Shown here: positions 52,356 to 61,161 of the stretch, in pieces
Layout of the letters: each line of letters opens with the position of its first letter
Numbering within the stretch: the first letter of the stretch is position 1
Source of the DNA: Pacificispira sp033344895
GTDB lineage: Bacteria > Pseudomonadota > Alphaproteobacteria > UBA8366 > Aestuariispiraceae
Assembly (NCBI GenBank): GCA_965229685.1
Contig: OZ245920.1
Span: 2,976,001-3,040,000, forward strand
DNA: 64,000 nt
Reading direction: 5' to 3'
The notes under the pieces: model-generated
Told to the model about the DNA's origin: nothing
Database searches by the model: none
What the model saw: only the letters and a program-made list of their open reading frames with translations
Program-made: the position numbers and the translations under genes

Positions 52356-52358
52356 CGT

Positions 52359-53258
52359 TCAGAGCCTTTCAATCTTGCGCCAGCCAAACAGGCCGTAGGG
52401 ACGAATGAGCAGAACCGCGATCATCACCGCATAGGGCAGGACACCCGATGCCGCGCCATTGGTGAGCGGGTCCAGATAGGCCGAGGCGAGGACTTCCAGA
52501 ATGCCGATCAGCAGCCCGGCCAACGGCGCACCCCGGATGCTTTCCATGCCGCCCAACAGGGCGACGGGCAGCGCCTTGAACCCGATGACCGCGACTTCCA
52601 GCGACAGGATGGAGCCGGACAGCAGCACCACCGCGGCCGCCGCCGCGACGACGGTACCCAGCACCCAGGCCACACCGATGGCCTGCCGCACCGACACGCC
52701 GAGCGACAGGGCCGTCGTATGGTCCTCCGCCACCGCCGCCAGCCGCAGGCCGAGGCGCGACCGGGTGAAGAAGACATGCAGGGCCTGGGTCAGGACGAGG
52801 GTAAAGATCGCCCCGATCAGCAGGCGGGAATTGACCAGAAACGGCCCGATCTCAATCGCGCCCTCGGGCAGGATGACCGGCGCGGAGCGCGATTCCGCAC
52901 CCCAGATCAGCTGGGCCAGACCGCGCAGCAGGATCAGCAACGCGACACCCGCCATGAAGATCGTGAAGGCAGACTGTCCGATCAGAGGCCGGAAAATCGT
53001 GCGTTCGACCGTCACGCCGAAGACCGTGCAGGCGCCGAGCGTCAGCAACAATGCGACCGGCAGCGGGATGTCCCAGCCGACCCCCGCCGCGCCCTCGGTA
53101 AAGGTCCACAACATGAAGGCGCCGAAGACCAGCACCTCCCCCTGAGCCAGGTTGATGATCTTCGAGGCGCGGTAAATCACGACGAAGGAGATGGCGACCA
53201 GCCCGTAGACCAACCCGACCAGAGCGCCTTCGATCAGGATCTGGAAAAATTCGATCAT
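52359..53258 (-). CDS. livH: Liv-type ABC transporter permease LivH
   Basis: A 299-residue membrane protein with about eight helices and the LivH hallmarks GLVYGLVAISFVVIYRASKI, INLAQGEVLVFGAF and ALPVALLGGMESIRGA. Its start overlaps the stop of the acyl-CoA ligase gene by four bases, an order (livG-ligase-livH-livM) seen for organic-acid transport operons. Confidence 0.9.
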   Translation of the reverse strand: MIEFFQILIEGALVGLVYGLVAISFVVIYRASKIINLAQGEVLVFGAFMLWTFTEGAAGVGWDIPLPVALLLTLGACTVFGVTVERTIFRPLIGQSAFTIFMAGVALLILLRGLAQLIWGAESRSAPVILPEGAIEIGPFLVNSRLLIGAIFTLVLTQALHVFFTRSRLGLRLAAVAEDHTTALSLGVSVRQAIGVAWVLGTVVAAAAAVVLLSGSILSLEVAVIGFKALPVALLGGMESIRGAPLAGLLIGILEVLASAYLDPLTNGAASGVLPYAVMIAVLLIRPYGLFGWRKIERL

Positions 53259-55210
53259 TGCGCGGCCTCCATCCGGTTCATCGCGACATTGGCGCGCAGA
53301 CGGCTCTTCCGTCCGTCCTGATAGGTCACGTCGATATCGATGGGCGCGACCTCCGCGTCGCCGTAGAGCCCGTCGATCAGCGCGGCATATTTCGTCTCGA
53401 TCGCCTCGCGCCGCAGCTTGCGGGAGCGGGTCAGTTCCTCCTCATCGGCATCCAGTTCCTTCGGCAGATTGGCGAAGGCGGCGATGCGCGCCCCGGCGTC
53501 GACGATGGCGTTGACCCGTGCGACCGCCCGCGCGATTTCGGCGCGCACGGGTGGAAGCTGGCTGAGTTCCGAGAAGGTCCCGAAGGCGAGGCCCGACCGT
53601 TCCGCAAAACGGCCGGCGATTTCCATGTCGATATTGATCAGCGCCACCACCCTGTCGCGGCTTTCGTCGCCGATCACGATGGCGTCCCGGATCATCGCGG
53701 CGGAACGCAGATGGTTCTCCAGGAATTGCGGCGGATAGGGCTGTCCGGTCGACAGCTTGCGCAGATCCTTGACTCGGTCGAGGAAGATCAGCTGACCGTT
53801 TTCGTCCAGCCGCACGGCATCGCCGGTGCGATAGCCGTCATCGCCTGTTCCCATCTCGGCGGTCGCCTCGGCATTGTCGAGATAACCGGAGAAAGCCCGC
53901 ACCTTCAGGCGCAGTTGACCGTCGGGATCGACCCAGGCTTCCATCGGCGGGGCGATGGACGGGTCGGACGGCATAAGCTGCCCCATCGTTTCCGGGTTGG
54001 TGTCACCCGGCCGGTGGGTCGCGATCAGCCCCAGTTCGGAACTGCCGTAGAGATTGCCCAGTGGCACGCCGAAGGCGCGATAACGGCCGAAGAGTTCCGC
54101 CGACAGGCCCGATCCGCCGGACAGAACCGCCTTGGCGCGGGTCAGCCCCAGCAGATCGCGGACGCCTTTCAGCACCAACTGATCGGCCAGCGGCCACAGG
54201 ACATGCCGATCGAAGGCGCCCCCCTTACCGGACGCGCGCGCCGTTCCTTGCTTCAGTCCCCAGGCAAACAGTTTCTGTCGCCATGCCGGGGCATCCATCA
54301 TGCGGGCTTCGACGTCGCTTGCCTGCAACTCCCATTGGCGCGGGGTGAACATCAGGAATTCCGGGCCAATCTCTCGCAGGTCGCCCTTCACGGTTTCAGG
54401 CTTTTCCGAGAAATGCAGCACCAGAGGCGCCAACATCGGCAGCGCAACGCCGAAAAACTGTTCCGCCGCCCAGGCCGGCGAAATGTAGGACAGATAATTG
54501 CCGCCCGGCCGGATACCCAGCGCCCCCATCAGACGATAGGCATTGTCGAGGATGAAGGCATGATCCAGCATCGCCGCCTTCGGGCGACCTGTCGTGCCGG
54601 ATGTATAGCAATAGACCGCGACGTCGCCCTGAACGGCGGCATCGACGCTCTCATCGATCCGCGCCAGTGCAGTCTGGTCGATGTCAGCTTCGTTCTGTGC
54701 GTCCGCGAGGTTGATCAGCCGGTCGTCGGTATAGTTCCAAAGACCGTTCGGCTCGACATAGATGATCTGTTGGACTCCCGGCGCGGCACCGGGGCAGGCC
54801 AGGATCTTGTCGACCTGTTCCTGATCCTCGCCCAGCGCAAATCGGGCACCGGAGTGATCCAGCACATAGGCGATTTCATCGACCGTGGCGTCGGGATAGA
54901 TGTTCACCGCAACCGCCCCCAGCGCAATGGTGGCCATCTGCGTGATCCACGCCTCTTCCCGGTTTTCGCTGATCAGCGCCAGGACTTGGCCGCGCCTCAG
55001 ACCGAGGCCGGACAGTGCGGAAGCCGTTCTGCACACCCTCTGGTGAAGATCCGCCCAGGACAGGTTGCGCCACAATCCCGCCCGCTTGGACCGGATCGCG
55101 GTGTCGCCCGCCATTTCCGCCGCATTGTCTCGCAGTATCTGCGGCAGCGTCCGTCCGCATGACCCGCGCGACAAGGCCACCGCCTGAGCCTGGAGCCGGA
55201 TGCCCTTCAT
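53255..55210 (-). CDS. Long-chain-type acyl-CoA synthetase (AMP-forming)
   Basis: A 651-residue adenylate-forming ligase, the length of FAA/long-chain types. P-loop YCYTSGTTGRPKAAMLDH, NLYGSSELGLIATH, GYRTGDAVRLDENGQLIFLDRVKD and the basic C-terminal segment LTRSRKLRREAI are clear. Placed between livG and livH, with four-base overlaps on both sides, it should activate the acid brought in by this importer. Confidence 0.9.
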   Translation of the reverse strand: MKGIRLQAQAVALSRGSCGRTLPQILRDNAAEMAGDTAIRSKRAGLWRNLSWADLHQRVCRTASALSGLGLRRGQVLALISENREEAWITQMATIALGAVAVNIYPDATVDEIAYVLDHSGARFALGEDQEQVDKILACPGAAPGVQQIIYVEPNGLWNYTDDRLINLADAQNEADIDQTALARIDESVDAAVQGDVAVYCYTSGTTGRPKAAMLDHAFILDNAYRLMGALGIRPGGNYLSYISPAWAAEQFFGVALPMLAPLVLHFSEKPETVKGDLREIGPEFLMFTPRQWELQASDVEARMMDAPAWRQKLFAWGLKQGTARASGKGGAFDRHVLWPLADQLVLKGVRDLLGLTRAKAVLSGGSGLSAELFGRYRAFGVPLGNLYGSSELGLIATHRPGDTNPETMGQLMPSDPSIAPPMEAWVDPDGQLRLKVRAFSGYLDNAEATAEMGTGDDGYRTGDAVRLDENGQLIFLDRVKDLRKLSTGQPYPPQFLENHLRSAAMIRDAIVIGDESRDRVVALINIDMEIAGRFAERSGLAFGTFSELSQLPPVRAEIARAVARVNAIVDAGARIAAFANLPKELDADEEELTRSRKLRREAIETKYAALIDGLYGDAEVAPIDIDVTYQDGRKSRLRANVAMNRMEAAQ

Positions 55211-56004
55211 GCCGCGCCCTCCGTCAGGGCATCGCCGCCGAGATAGGCCGCAACGACACGGGGATCCGCCGCGACCTGATCCGACGTGCCGTCGGCAATG
55301 ACAGCCCCGAATTCCAGAACGGTCACCCTGTCGGAAATGTCCATCACGACTTCCATGTCGTGCTCGACCAGGACCACCGGAATGCCGTAGCGGTCACGGA
55401 TATCCAGAACGAATCGGGCCAGGTCGCCCTTCTCTTCCGGGCTCATCCCGGCCATGGGTTCGTCCATGATCAGGATCGACGGCGACAGGGCGAGCGCCCG
55501 ACCCAGATCGACCTGTTTGCGCAGACCGTAGGACAGGCCGCCGACCGGGCTGTGCCGGACTTCCTCCAGTTCCAGGAAATCGATGATCTCTTCGGCCTTG
55601 GCCGCGAATTCCTCTTCCTGACGGATCGAGGCCGGGGTCCGGAACAGGGCGTGGAAGACCCCGCCCTTCATACGGGGGTGAAAGCCGGTCAGGATGTTTT
55701 CGCGAACCGTCATGGACGGGTAGGTCTGAATGCCCTGAAATGTGCGGCCAATGCCCCCGCGCGCCCGTTCCGGCGGGGACAGGTTGGAAATGTCCGCGCC
55801 CTTGAAGAGGACCGATCCGGAATACGGTCGGTAGAAGCCGGACAGACAATTGAGCAGGCTCGATTTGCCGGCGCCGTTCGGGCCGATCAGGGCGTGAACC
55901 GAACCGGGCGCAACGGCCAGCGACACGCCGCGCAGCGCCTCAACGGCGGCAAATCGCAGGCACAGATCGCGTGCTTCCAGTATGGCGCCGGATTCCCGGA
56001 CCAT
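55207..56004 (-). CDS. livG: Liv-type ABC transporter ATPase LivG
   Basis: A 265-residue ABC ATPase with Walker A GPNGAGKSSLLN, the LivG-type signature GGLSYGLRKQVDLGRAL, Walker B ILIMDEPMAGMSPEE and switch His in LVEHDMEVV. An excellent GGGAGGAAG ribosome site precedes the ATG at 56004. It works with LivF. Confidence 0.92.
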   Translation of the reverse strand: MVRESGAILEARDLCLRFAAVEALRGVSLAVAPGSVHALIGPNGAGKSSLLNCLSGFYRPYSGSVLFKGADISNLSPPERARGGIGRTFQGIQTYPSMTVRENILTGFHPRMKGGVFHALFRTPASIRQEEEFAAKAEEIIDFLELEEVRHSPVGGLSYGLRKQVDLGRALALSPSILIMDEPMAGMSPEEKGDLARFVLDIRDRYGIPVVLVEHDMEVVMDISDRVTVLEFGAVIADGTSDQVAADPRVVAAYLGGDALTEGAA

Positions 56005-56062
56005 TGTCTTCCTCCCTGGCTGTCGCGCTGGGTGTTCTTGCGGCACCCATTCGGCGCGGAAA

Positions 56063-57223
56063 TCAGAACCGAACGTCGAGCCCGCAGGCGCGTGCGATCA
56101 GCATGGTCTGGATCTGGCTGGATCCATCGCCGATGGTGCAGATCCGGTTGTCGCGCAGATAGCGGGATGGCGGGCAGTCATCCATGAAGCCCCAGCCGCC
56201 GGAAACCTGGATCGCCAGATTGGCGACCTCCGACCCGACTTCGGTGGCGTGCAGCTTGGCCATGGAAAGCGCGCCCAGATCATCGATCCCCTGATCGACC
56301 TGCCAGGCGGCGCGATAGGTCACCAGCCGTGCGCTGTCGGTCTTCAGCGCCATCTTGGCGACCATTTCCTGGATCAACTGCAGTCGGCCGATCGGCCCGC
56401 CGAACGCCTGACGCTCCTGAGCGTAGGAGATCGCGTGGTCCAGACTGGCCTGGGCGAGGCCGAGCGAACTGGCCGCCAGAAACAGCCGCGCCGCCTGATA
56501 GCCTTTGTGCAGCAGATAGCGCCCGGAATGCGGTTCCCCCACCACGGAATCCGGCCCCAGAACGCAGTCTTCAAGATAGAGCGGCCGCGTGTCGGAGCTT
56601 TTCCAGCCCATCTTGTTGTACAGCTTGCCCCGACTGTATCCGTCCGCGTCATTCGGAGTAAGGAACAGCGTGAACTTCTTCTTCTCCGCATCCTTCGGCG
56701 AACTGACCGCCAGGATCAGGGTGAAGGACGAGATCGGTGTGCCGGCATTGGTGATGAAGGCCTTCTCGCCGGTCAGCGACCAGCTGCCGTTCCCAAGCTC
56801 CGTCGCGCGGGTCTTGAATCCGCCGGTATCCGACCCCGCATCCGGCTCCGTACCGGCAATGGAGCAGATCTTCTGGCCGGAGATGATATCGGGCAGCCAC
56901 TTCGCCTTCTGTTCGTCGGTGCCGTAGCGCGCGACCGTCAGGCCGGTTGCCATCGACACCATGGCAGAAACTGCGAGCGACTGATCGGCCCGGGCAATCT
57001 CTTCCAGTGCCAGGACCGCCTCGAACACGCCCAGCCCCAGACCGCCAAGTTCTTTGGGAAAGGGAATCGCCTGGACACCCATCTCCCCCAGGCGCTGGAA
57101 CAGGTCGACGGGAAAAACCCCTTCCCGGTCCAGCGCTTCGGCACGCGGCGCGATCTCGGCCTGGGCGAAATCGTGGATCGCCTGCTTCAATTCCTTCTGT
57201 TCAGGGGTCAGGTCGAAATTCAT
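56063..57223 (-). CDS. Acyl-CoA dehydrogenase
   Basis: A 386-residue flavoprotein of the common acyl-CoA dehydrogenase type. FAD/substrate segments CSIAGTEPDAGSDTGG and YQAARLFLAASSLGLAQA are present, as is the C-terminal QVSGGWGFMDDCPPSRYLRD region, where the catalytic base region follows. It introduces the double bond into the acyl-CoA made by the ligases of the operon. The gene sits 13 bases after the TetR gene. Confidence 0.9.
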   Translation of the reverse strand: MNFDLTPEQKELKQAIHDFAQAEIAPRAEALDREGVFPVDLFQRLGEMGVQAIPFPKELGGLGLGVFEAVLALEEIARADQSLAVSAMVSMATGLTVARYGTDEQKAKWLPDIISGQKICSIAGTEPDAGSDTGGFKTRATELGNGSWSLTGEKAFITNAGTPISSFTLILAVSSPKDAEKKKFTLFLTPNDADGYSRGKLYNKMGWKSSDTRPLYLEDCVLGPDSVVGEPHSGRYLLHKGYQAARLFLAASSLGLAQASLDHAISYAQERQAFGGPIGRLQLIQEMVAKMALKTDSARLVTYRAAWQVDQGIDDLGALSMAKLHATEVGSEVANLAIQVSGGWGFMDDCPPSRYLRDNRICTIGDGSSQIQTMLIARACGLDVRF

Positions 57224-57236
57224 GCGCAGGGCTCCT

Positions 57237-57905
57237 TCAGATTGACGTCGGACCGGCATCCATCCGACGCGCCGCATGCAGCGTTGCGGAGAGATGTCTG
57301 TCCGGATCGGCGGCAAGGCCGCGGGTGGCGATTTCAATGATGGCGTCGGATACGTCTTCGGGGTTCCAGGTGCCGGTTTCGCGATACCATTTCGCGGTCC
57401 AGTGCACGGCCCCCAGCAGGGTGAACACAGCGACCTTCGGCTCCAGATCCAGGATCGAACCGTCCCGACGCCCTTCCTCTATCAAGCCTCGCAGGCGGCG
57501 TTCGTAATCATCGCGAAGGGCATAGATCCGCTCCGCAGCCGGCCCCTCCAGCACGTTCTCTTCCAGGATCAGGGCCGGCACGCCGAGTTCCGCCATCATG
57601 ACGACCAGATAGTTGCGCAGGCTGAGGCGCACTTTCTCGAGCCCGTTCCGGCCCACGGCCGCCCCTTCGTTCAGGGCACGTTCGGCAATTTCCATCGCCT
57701 CTTCGTGGCAGGCCAGGATGAGGTCGTTCTTGTTGGAGACGTAGCGGTAAAGCGCCGCCGCCGACACGCCCAGCTGGCGCGCGACATCATCCAGCTTCGC
57801 ACCGTGGCTTCCCCGTCTGGAGAAGACCTTCGCCGCCGCGCGGATGATGGCCTTGCGTTTGAGTTCCTGCTGCTCAGCGCGGTCAGGAACGGCGTTTCCC
57901 CACAT
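57237..57905 (-). CDS. TetR-family regulator of the Liv/acyl-CoA operon
   Basis: A 222-residue regulator with HTH at about residues 15-65 (RKAIIRAAAKVFSRRG, DDVARQLGVSAAALYRYVSN) and a C-terminal domain with LLGAVHWTAKWYRETG, similar in pattern to the TetR protein at 46232. It is the first gene of the ten-gene operon and probably represses its own promoter until an acyl-CoA binds. The ATG at 57905 is preferred over the TTG at 57920. Confidence 0.87.
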   Translation of the reverse strand: MWGNAVPDRAEQQELKRKAIIRAAAKVFSRRGSHGAKLDDVARQLGVSAAALYRYVSNKNDLILACHEEAMEIAERALNEGAAVGRNGLEKVRLSLRNYLVVMMAELGVPALILEENVLEGPAAERIYALRDDYERRLRGLIEEGRRDGSILDLEPKVAVFTLLGAVHWTAKWYRETGTWNPEDVSDAIIEIATRGLAADPDRHLSATLHAARRMDAGPTSI

Positions 57906-57928
57906 AACGATCTCGTACAATTTTTTAT

Positions 57929-57941
57929 CTAACGTTTGTTA
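57929..57941. promoter_or_regulatory. Operator-like motif at the TetR/Liv operon promoter
   Basis: CTAACGTTTGTT at 57929-57940, extended to TAAC-n4-GTTA, lies 24 bases upstream of the TetR start in an AT-rich stretch. It matches the motif at 46171-46182 in 11 of 12 bases. Confidence 0.5.
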
Positions 57942-57974
57942 TAATTTCGCAATCGTTGACCGTCAATCAGTTTC

Positions 57975-57990
57975 GTTAATCCGGATTAAC
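57975..57990. promoter_or_regulatory. Perfect 16-bp palindrome
   Basis: GTTAATCCGGATTAAC is fully self-complementary and lies about 70 bases upstream of the TetR start. It may be a second operator. The rest of the gap 57906-58157 holds no recognisable gene. Confidence 0.45.
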
Positions 57991-58157
57991 CGGCGTCCAT
58001 CGCAATTGACGAACAGGGCGGACGGGCCGGCAGTTCCGACCGGTTCGGTCAGACGGCAATCAATGGGGGATTGGTGCCTCGGGGGCGCTGAATGTCTGAC
58101 GGTCGCCTGACGACGACGCCGCTGGACAGGCAACCCGAAAAGGTCCGCTTCATGCGG

Positions 58158-58790
58158 TCAGACCGGGCGCTCCATCAGGCGTTCTACGTCTTCCGGCGTC
58201 AACAGTCTGGGATTTCTGCCGTGCAGCATGAGCATCAATTTCGCCGTCTCTTCCAACTCCTCCATGGCGAAGACGGCAGCGTCCAGATCGCGTGCGGCGA
58301 CCACCGGACCATGATTGGCCAATAGGACCGCGCTGTGCTTCCCGGCCAGCCCGCGCACGGCCTCCCCCATGGCGGGATCGCCCGGCATGAAGTATGGCAG
58401 AAGCTTCACCCGCCCCAACCGCATGATTGAATAGGCCGTGACCGGCAGCAGCACGTTGTCCGGATCGATTTCGGGCAGGGCCGATACGGCGGTCGCATGG
58501 CTGGAATGCAGATGCACGACAGCGCCAGCCGACCGTGTCTCATAAAAGGCGCGATGGAGCGCCAGTTCCTTGGTCGGCTTCATCCCGCCGATGTGACGCC
58601 CGTCGGCATCCAGTTCAGAGAGGCTGGCGGGATCCAGATTCCGGAAGCTCGATCCGGTCGGCGTGACCAGGGTTCGTCCGTCCTCAAGCTTCAGGGAAAT
58701 ATTGCCCGAAGCCCCGCCGGTCAGCCCCCGATCGAACATCGACCGGGCCCAGCCGCAGAGATTCTCTCGCAGTCGCGATTCCTCACTCAT
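58158..58790 (-). CDS. Class II aldolase/adducin-family protein, OtnC-like decarboxylase
   Basis: A 210-residue zinc enzyme. GGASGNISLKL binds phosphate, HLHSSHATA and ANHGPVVAAR supply the metal His residues, and the catalytic acid is near PTKELALH. Next to an OtnK-like kinase it is probably 3-oxo-tetronate 4-phosphate decarboxylase, which makes dihydroxyacetone phosphate from a C4 sugar acid. Its start overlaps the kinase stop by four bases. Confidence 0.85.
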   Translation of the reverse strand: MSEESRLRENLCGWARSMFDRGLTGGASGNISLKLEDGRTLVTPTGSSFRNLDPASLSELDADGRHIGGMKPTKELALHRAFYETRSAGAVVHLHSSHATAVSALPEIDPDNVLLPVTAYSIMRLGRVKLLPYFMPGDPAMGEAVRGLAGKHSAVLLANHGPVVAARDLDAAVFAMEELEETAKLMLMLHGRNPRLLTPEDVERLMERPV

Positions 58791-60037
58791 ATCCCGCCCT
58801 CCAGAACCGTCAGGGCGGTTTCAAAGAAGTCCGTATCACCGAAGTTTCCCGACTTCAGCGCCAGAGACAGGCCGCCTGCGCCGTCCGACATGGCCGGCAC
58901 GCCGGGCGCGATTTCAGGACCGATCCGTAGCTCAGAGAGCCCAAGCGCCGATACGACCGCCCCGGAGGTTTCCCCACCGGCCACGACCAGACGCTTGGCA
59001 CCAGCATCGCGAAGCCTCTGCGCAACCACGCCGAAAAGAGATTCGATCAGGTTCGCCGATTTCTCCCTTCCAAGGCTCGCCTGCGCCGCCGCAACGGATT
59101 TCGGATCAGCCGTGGAATAGGCAATCGGCGCCACTTCAAGCCGCTCGATCAGCCAATCCGCAACCGTATCGGCAGTTTGAGCGCCGGAAAGGATCTGTAC
59201 CGGGTCGATTGCCAATGCCGGATGCGCCATTGCATATCGCCCAACCTGCGCGCGGGTCATGCTGGAGCAAGAACCGGACAGAACGGCACCCGGTCCGGAA
59301 AAGCCATGCCATTCCCCGGCGCGCCCCTGCCCGCGTGACCCGAAACTTTCCGGCAGGCCAAGACCGATCCCCGATCCGCCGGTGATCAGCGTGTCCTCGG
59401 ACAGGCCCAGGCCGATCTCCCGAAGGTCGGCATCAGAGATCGCATCGACGACGATGATGGGCCGGCCTGCCGTTCCCTCCGCCTCCAGCGCCGTCCGGAT
59501 AGCGTCCCTGCCCTGTGAGACAATGCTGTGCGGCACATGTCCGACGGACTGGCAGGTCTGCTGCGCCAGCCAGCGCCGAATGTCGGAATCGCGCATCGGC
59601 GTCAGCGGATGGTCACGCATGCCGGAGTCGCTCAGCAGCGTATCGCCGACAAAGAGATGCCCCATATAGACACTGCGGCCATTCGCCGGAAAGGCCGGGC
59701 ACACCAGCGCCCGTCTGGCGTTCAGTTCCGACATCAGCGCGTCGATCACCGGCCCGATATTGCCCTCGGGCGTCGAATCGAAGGTGGAACAGTACTTGAA
59801 GAAGTACCGGCGGCAGCCCTGATCGCGCAGCCAGCGCAGCGCGGCCAGACTGTCCGACACGGCCGTGTCCACCGGGCAGGTCCGGGTTTTCAATGCGACC
59901 ACCCCCGCGTCGACCGACGGATTGGCGGCGCCCGTCGGCACGCCGCAATACTGGGTAACCTGCATGCCGCCATTGGCCAGCGTAAGCCCCAGATCGCTGG
60001 ATCCGGTGAAGTCGTCTCCGATGCAGCCCAGGATCAT
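58787..60037 (-). CDS. 3-oxo-tetronate kinase-like protein (OtnK, four-carbon acid sugar kinase family)
   Basis: A 416-residue kinase of the former DUF1537 family. LGCIGDDFTGSSDLGLTLA at the N-terminus and the C-terminal nucleotide region VVAGGETSGAVVSALGL are the family hallmarks. OtnK phosphorylates 3-oxo-tetronate in erythronate/threonate catabolism. The partner dehydrogenase and isomerase are not in the window and may lie to the right. Confidence 0.88.
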   Translation of the reverse strand: MILGCIGDDFTGSSDLGLTLANGGMQVTQYCGVPTGAANPSVDAGVVALKTRTCPVDTAVSDSLAALRWLRDQGCRRYFFKYCSTFDSTPEGNIGPVIDALMSELNARRALVCPAFPANGRSVYMGHLFVGDTLLSDSGMRDHPLTPMRDSDIRRWLAQQTCQSVGHVPHSIVSQGRDAIRTALEAEGTAGRPIIVVDAISDADLREIGLGLSEDTLITGGSGIGLGLPESFGSRGQGRAGEWHGFSGPGAVLSGSCSSMTRAQVGRYAMAHPALAIDPVQILSGAQTADTVADWLIERLEVAPIAYSTADPKSVAAAQASLGREKSANLIESLFGVVAQRLRDAGAKRLVVAGGETSGAVVSALGLSELRIGPEIAPGVPAMSDGAGGLSLALKSGNFGDTDFFETALTVLEGGI

Positions 60038-60046
60038 CGCACGCCC

Positions 60047-60853
60047 CTACGCATCGACCGACCGGACGGGACCAAGATCCAGGCGCCGGGCGAAGTCCGG
60101 CAGCCCCTCCGTCGCCGCGAAGAGGTCGAACACCTGAGGGTCGTGGCCGGGAACCACCAGGGAAGGCGATGAGGCGAGGCGCTGCACGGTTTGAAAGCCG
60201 TCCAGCATTTCCTGCAGGTCGACGACGATAGGGAACGGCTTCCCCTTCAGATAGTTCTCGTAATAGTGTGAGGCGTCGGAGGCGAGGACCATCCAGCCTG
60301 CGGATGTGCGGACCCGGACGACCTGCAGTCCCTTTGTGTGGCCACCGATACGGTGGACCGTTACGCCGGGCGCAATATTTCCCTCCTGATCGTGGAAACG
60401 GACCCGACCGTCATAGAGCGTTCGGATCATCTGGCAGACATGCTCCGCCGAAAACGGATAGCGCAGATGCGGATGACACATGCAGGGGCCGGTGACGTAC
60501 TGCATCTCCGCTTCCTGGATGTGGAATACCGCATTGGGAAACCGGTCCAGCCCGCCGGCATGATCGTAATGCATATGGGTGATGATGACGGTCTCGATCG
60601 CGTCCGGGTCGACCCCCACTGCCCGCAGCGCCACGTCCGGATCGCGCAGGACCGGGCGCCCGCGCCGGGCCCCCTCCGCCGTGTCGTAGCCGGTGTCCAC
60701 CAGGATGGTGCCCAGGTCGGACTGAAGGACCCAGAGGAAATAGTCCATGGCATGGGGGCTGGCATGGTCGTCGTCCAGAATGAAGGAATCCTGCCGCGTC
60801 CGCGTGTTCCGGTCGGCATATTTGATGGCCGTCACCTGCCAGGTCTGTTCCAT
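60047..60853 (-). CDS. Metallo-beta-lactamase-fold lactonase (AhlD/AiiA-like)
   Basis: A 268-residue MBL protein with the metal site THMHYDHAGGLDRF, later GHTKGLQ and SDASHYYEN, as in N-acyl-homoserine lactonases. In a sugar-acid operon it may instead open a sugar lactone such as a tetronolactone. Co-directional with the kinase gene (nine bases apart). Confidence 0.8.
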   Translation of the reverse strand: MEQTWQVTAIKYADRNTRTRQDSFILDDDHASPHAMDYFLWVLQSDLGTILVDTGYDTAEGARRGRPVLRDPDVALRAVGVDPDAIETVIITHMHYDHAGGLDRFPNAVFHIQEAEMQYVTGPCMCHPHLRYPFSAEHVCQMIRTLYDGRVRFHDQEGNIAPGVTVHRIGGHTKGLQVVRVRTSAGWMVLASDASHYYENYLKGKPFPIVVDLQEMLDGFQTVQRLASSPSLVVPGHDPQVFDLFAATEGLPDFARRLDLGPVRSVDA

Positions 60854-60866
60854 CCCGAATTCCTCC

Positions 60867-61160
60867 TCAGTTCTCGATTGCCTGATCGTAAGTCCGGACC
60901 GACTTTTCCACGATCATCGGCGACACGTCCCGATCGAACGTCTTGAAATGCGTGCTCTGCAAATGAGCGTCGAAGGCCGCACGGTCGCTGTAGATTTCAT
61001 AGAGGAACACCGTGGCGGGTGCGGCCCGGTCGGTCCAGACATCGAAACGCTGGCATCCCGGTTCCTCGGCAAGCGACGTGGCGGCCTGATGGCGCATCAG
61101 CCCCAGGAACGTCTCAATCTGTTCCGGATCAATCTCAAAGGTTACGCAGACGGCAAACAT
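60867..61160 (-). CDS. ABM-domain (quinol monooxygenase-like) protein
   Basis: A 97-residue ferredoxin-like protein with the antibiotic-biosynthesis-monooxygenase pattern (CVTFEIDPEQIETFLGLM, FLYEIYSDRAAFDAHLQS, FKTF). Such small dimers often sit in catabolic operons with no proven role. It lies between the lactonase and the transporter gene tctA, separated by one base from the latter. Confidence 0.83.
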   Translation of the reverse strand: MFAVCVTFEIDPEQIETFLGLMRHQAATSLAEEPGCQRFDVWTDRAAPATVFLYEIYSDRAAFDAHLQSTHFKTFDRDVSPMIVEKSVRTYDQAIEN

Positions 61161-61161
61161 G

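Noticed and set aside
51348..53321. A 657-residue plus-strand open frame across livM and livH
   Set aside because: Composition (repeated Gln, Arg, Asp) is typical of antisense frames to membrane protein genes, and no start signal or domain is visible.
53258..55162. A 634-residue plus-strand open frame over the acyl-CoA ligase
   Set aside because: Exact mirror of a clear ligase gene; no family resemblance.
60047..60853. Quorum-quenching acyl-homoserine lactonase as a firm call
   Set aside because: The MBL motif supports lactonase chemistry, but the operon context favours a sugar lactone, so the substrate is left open.
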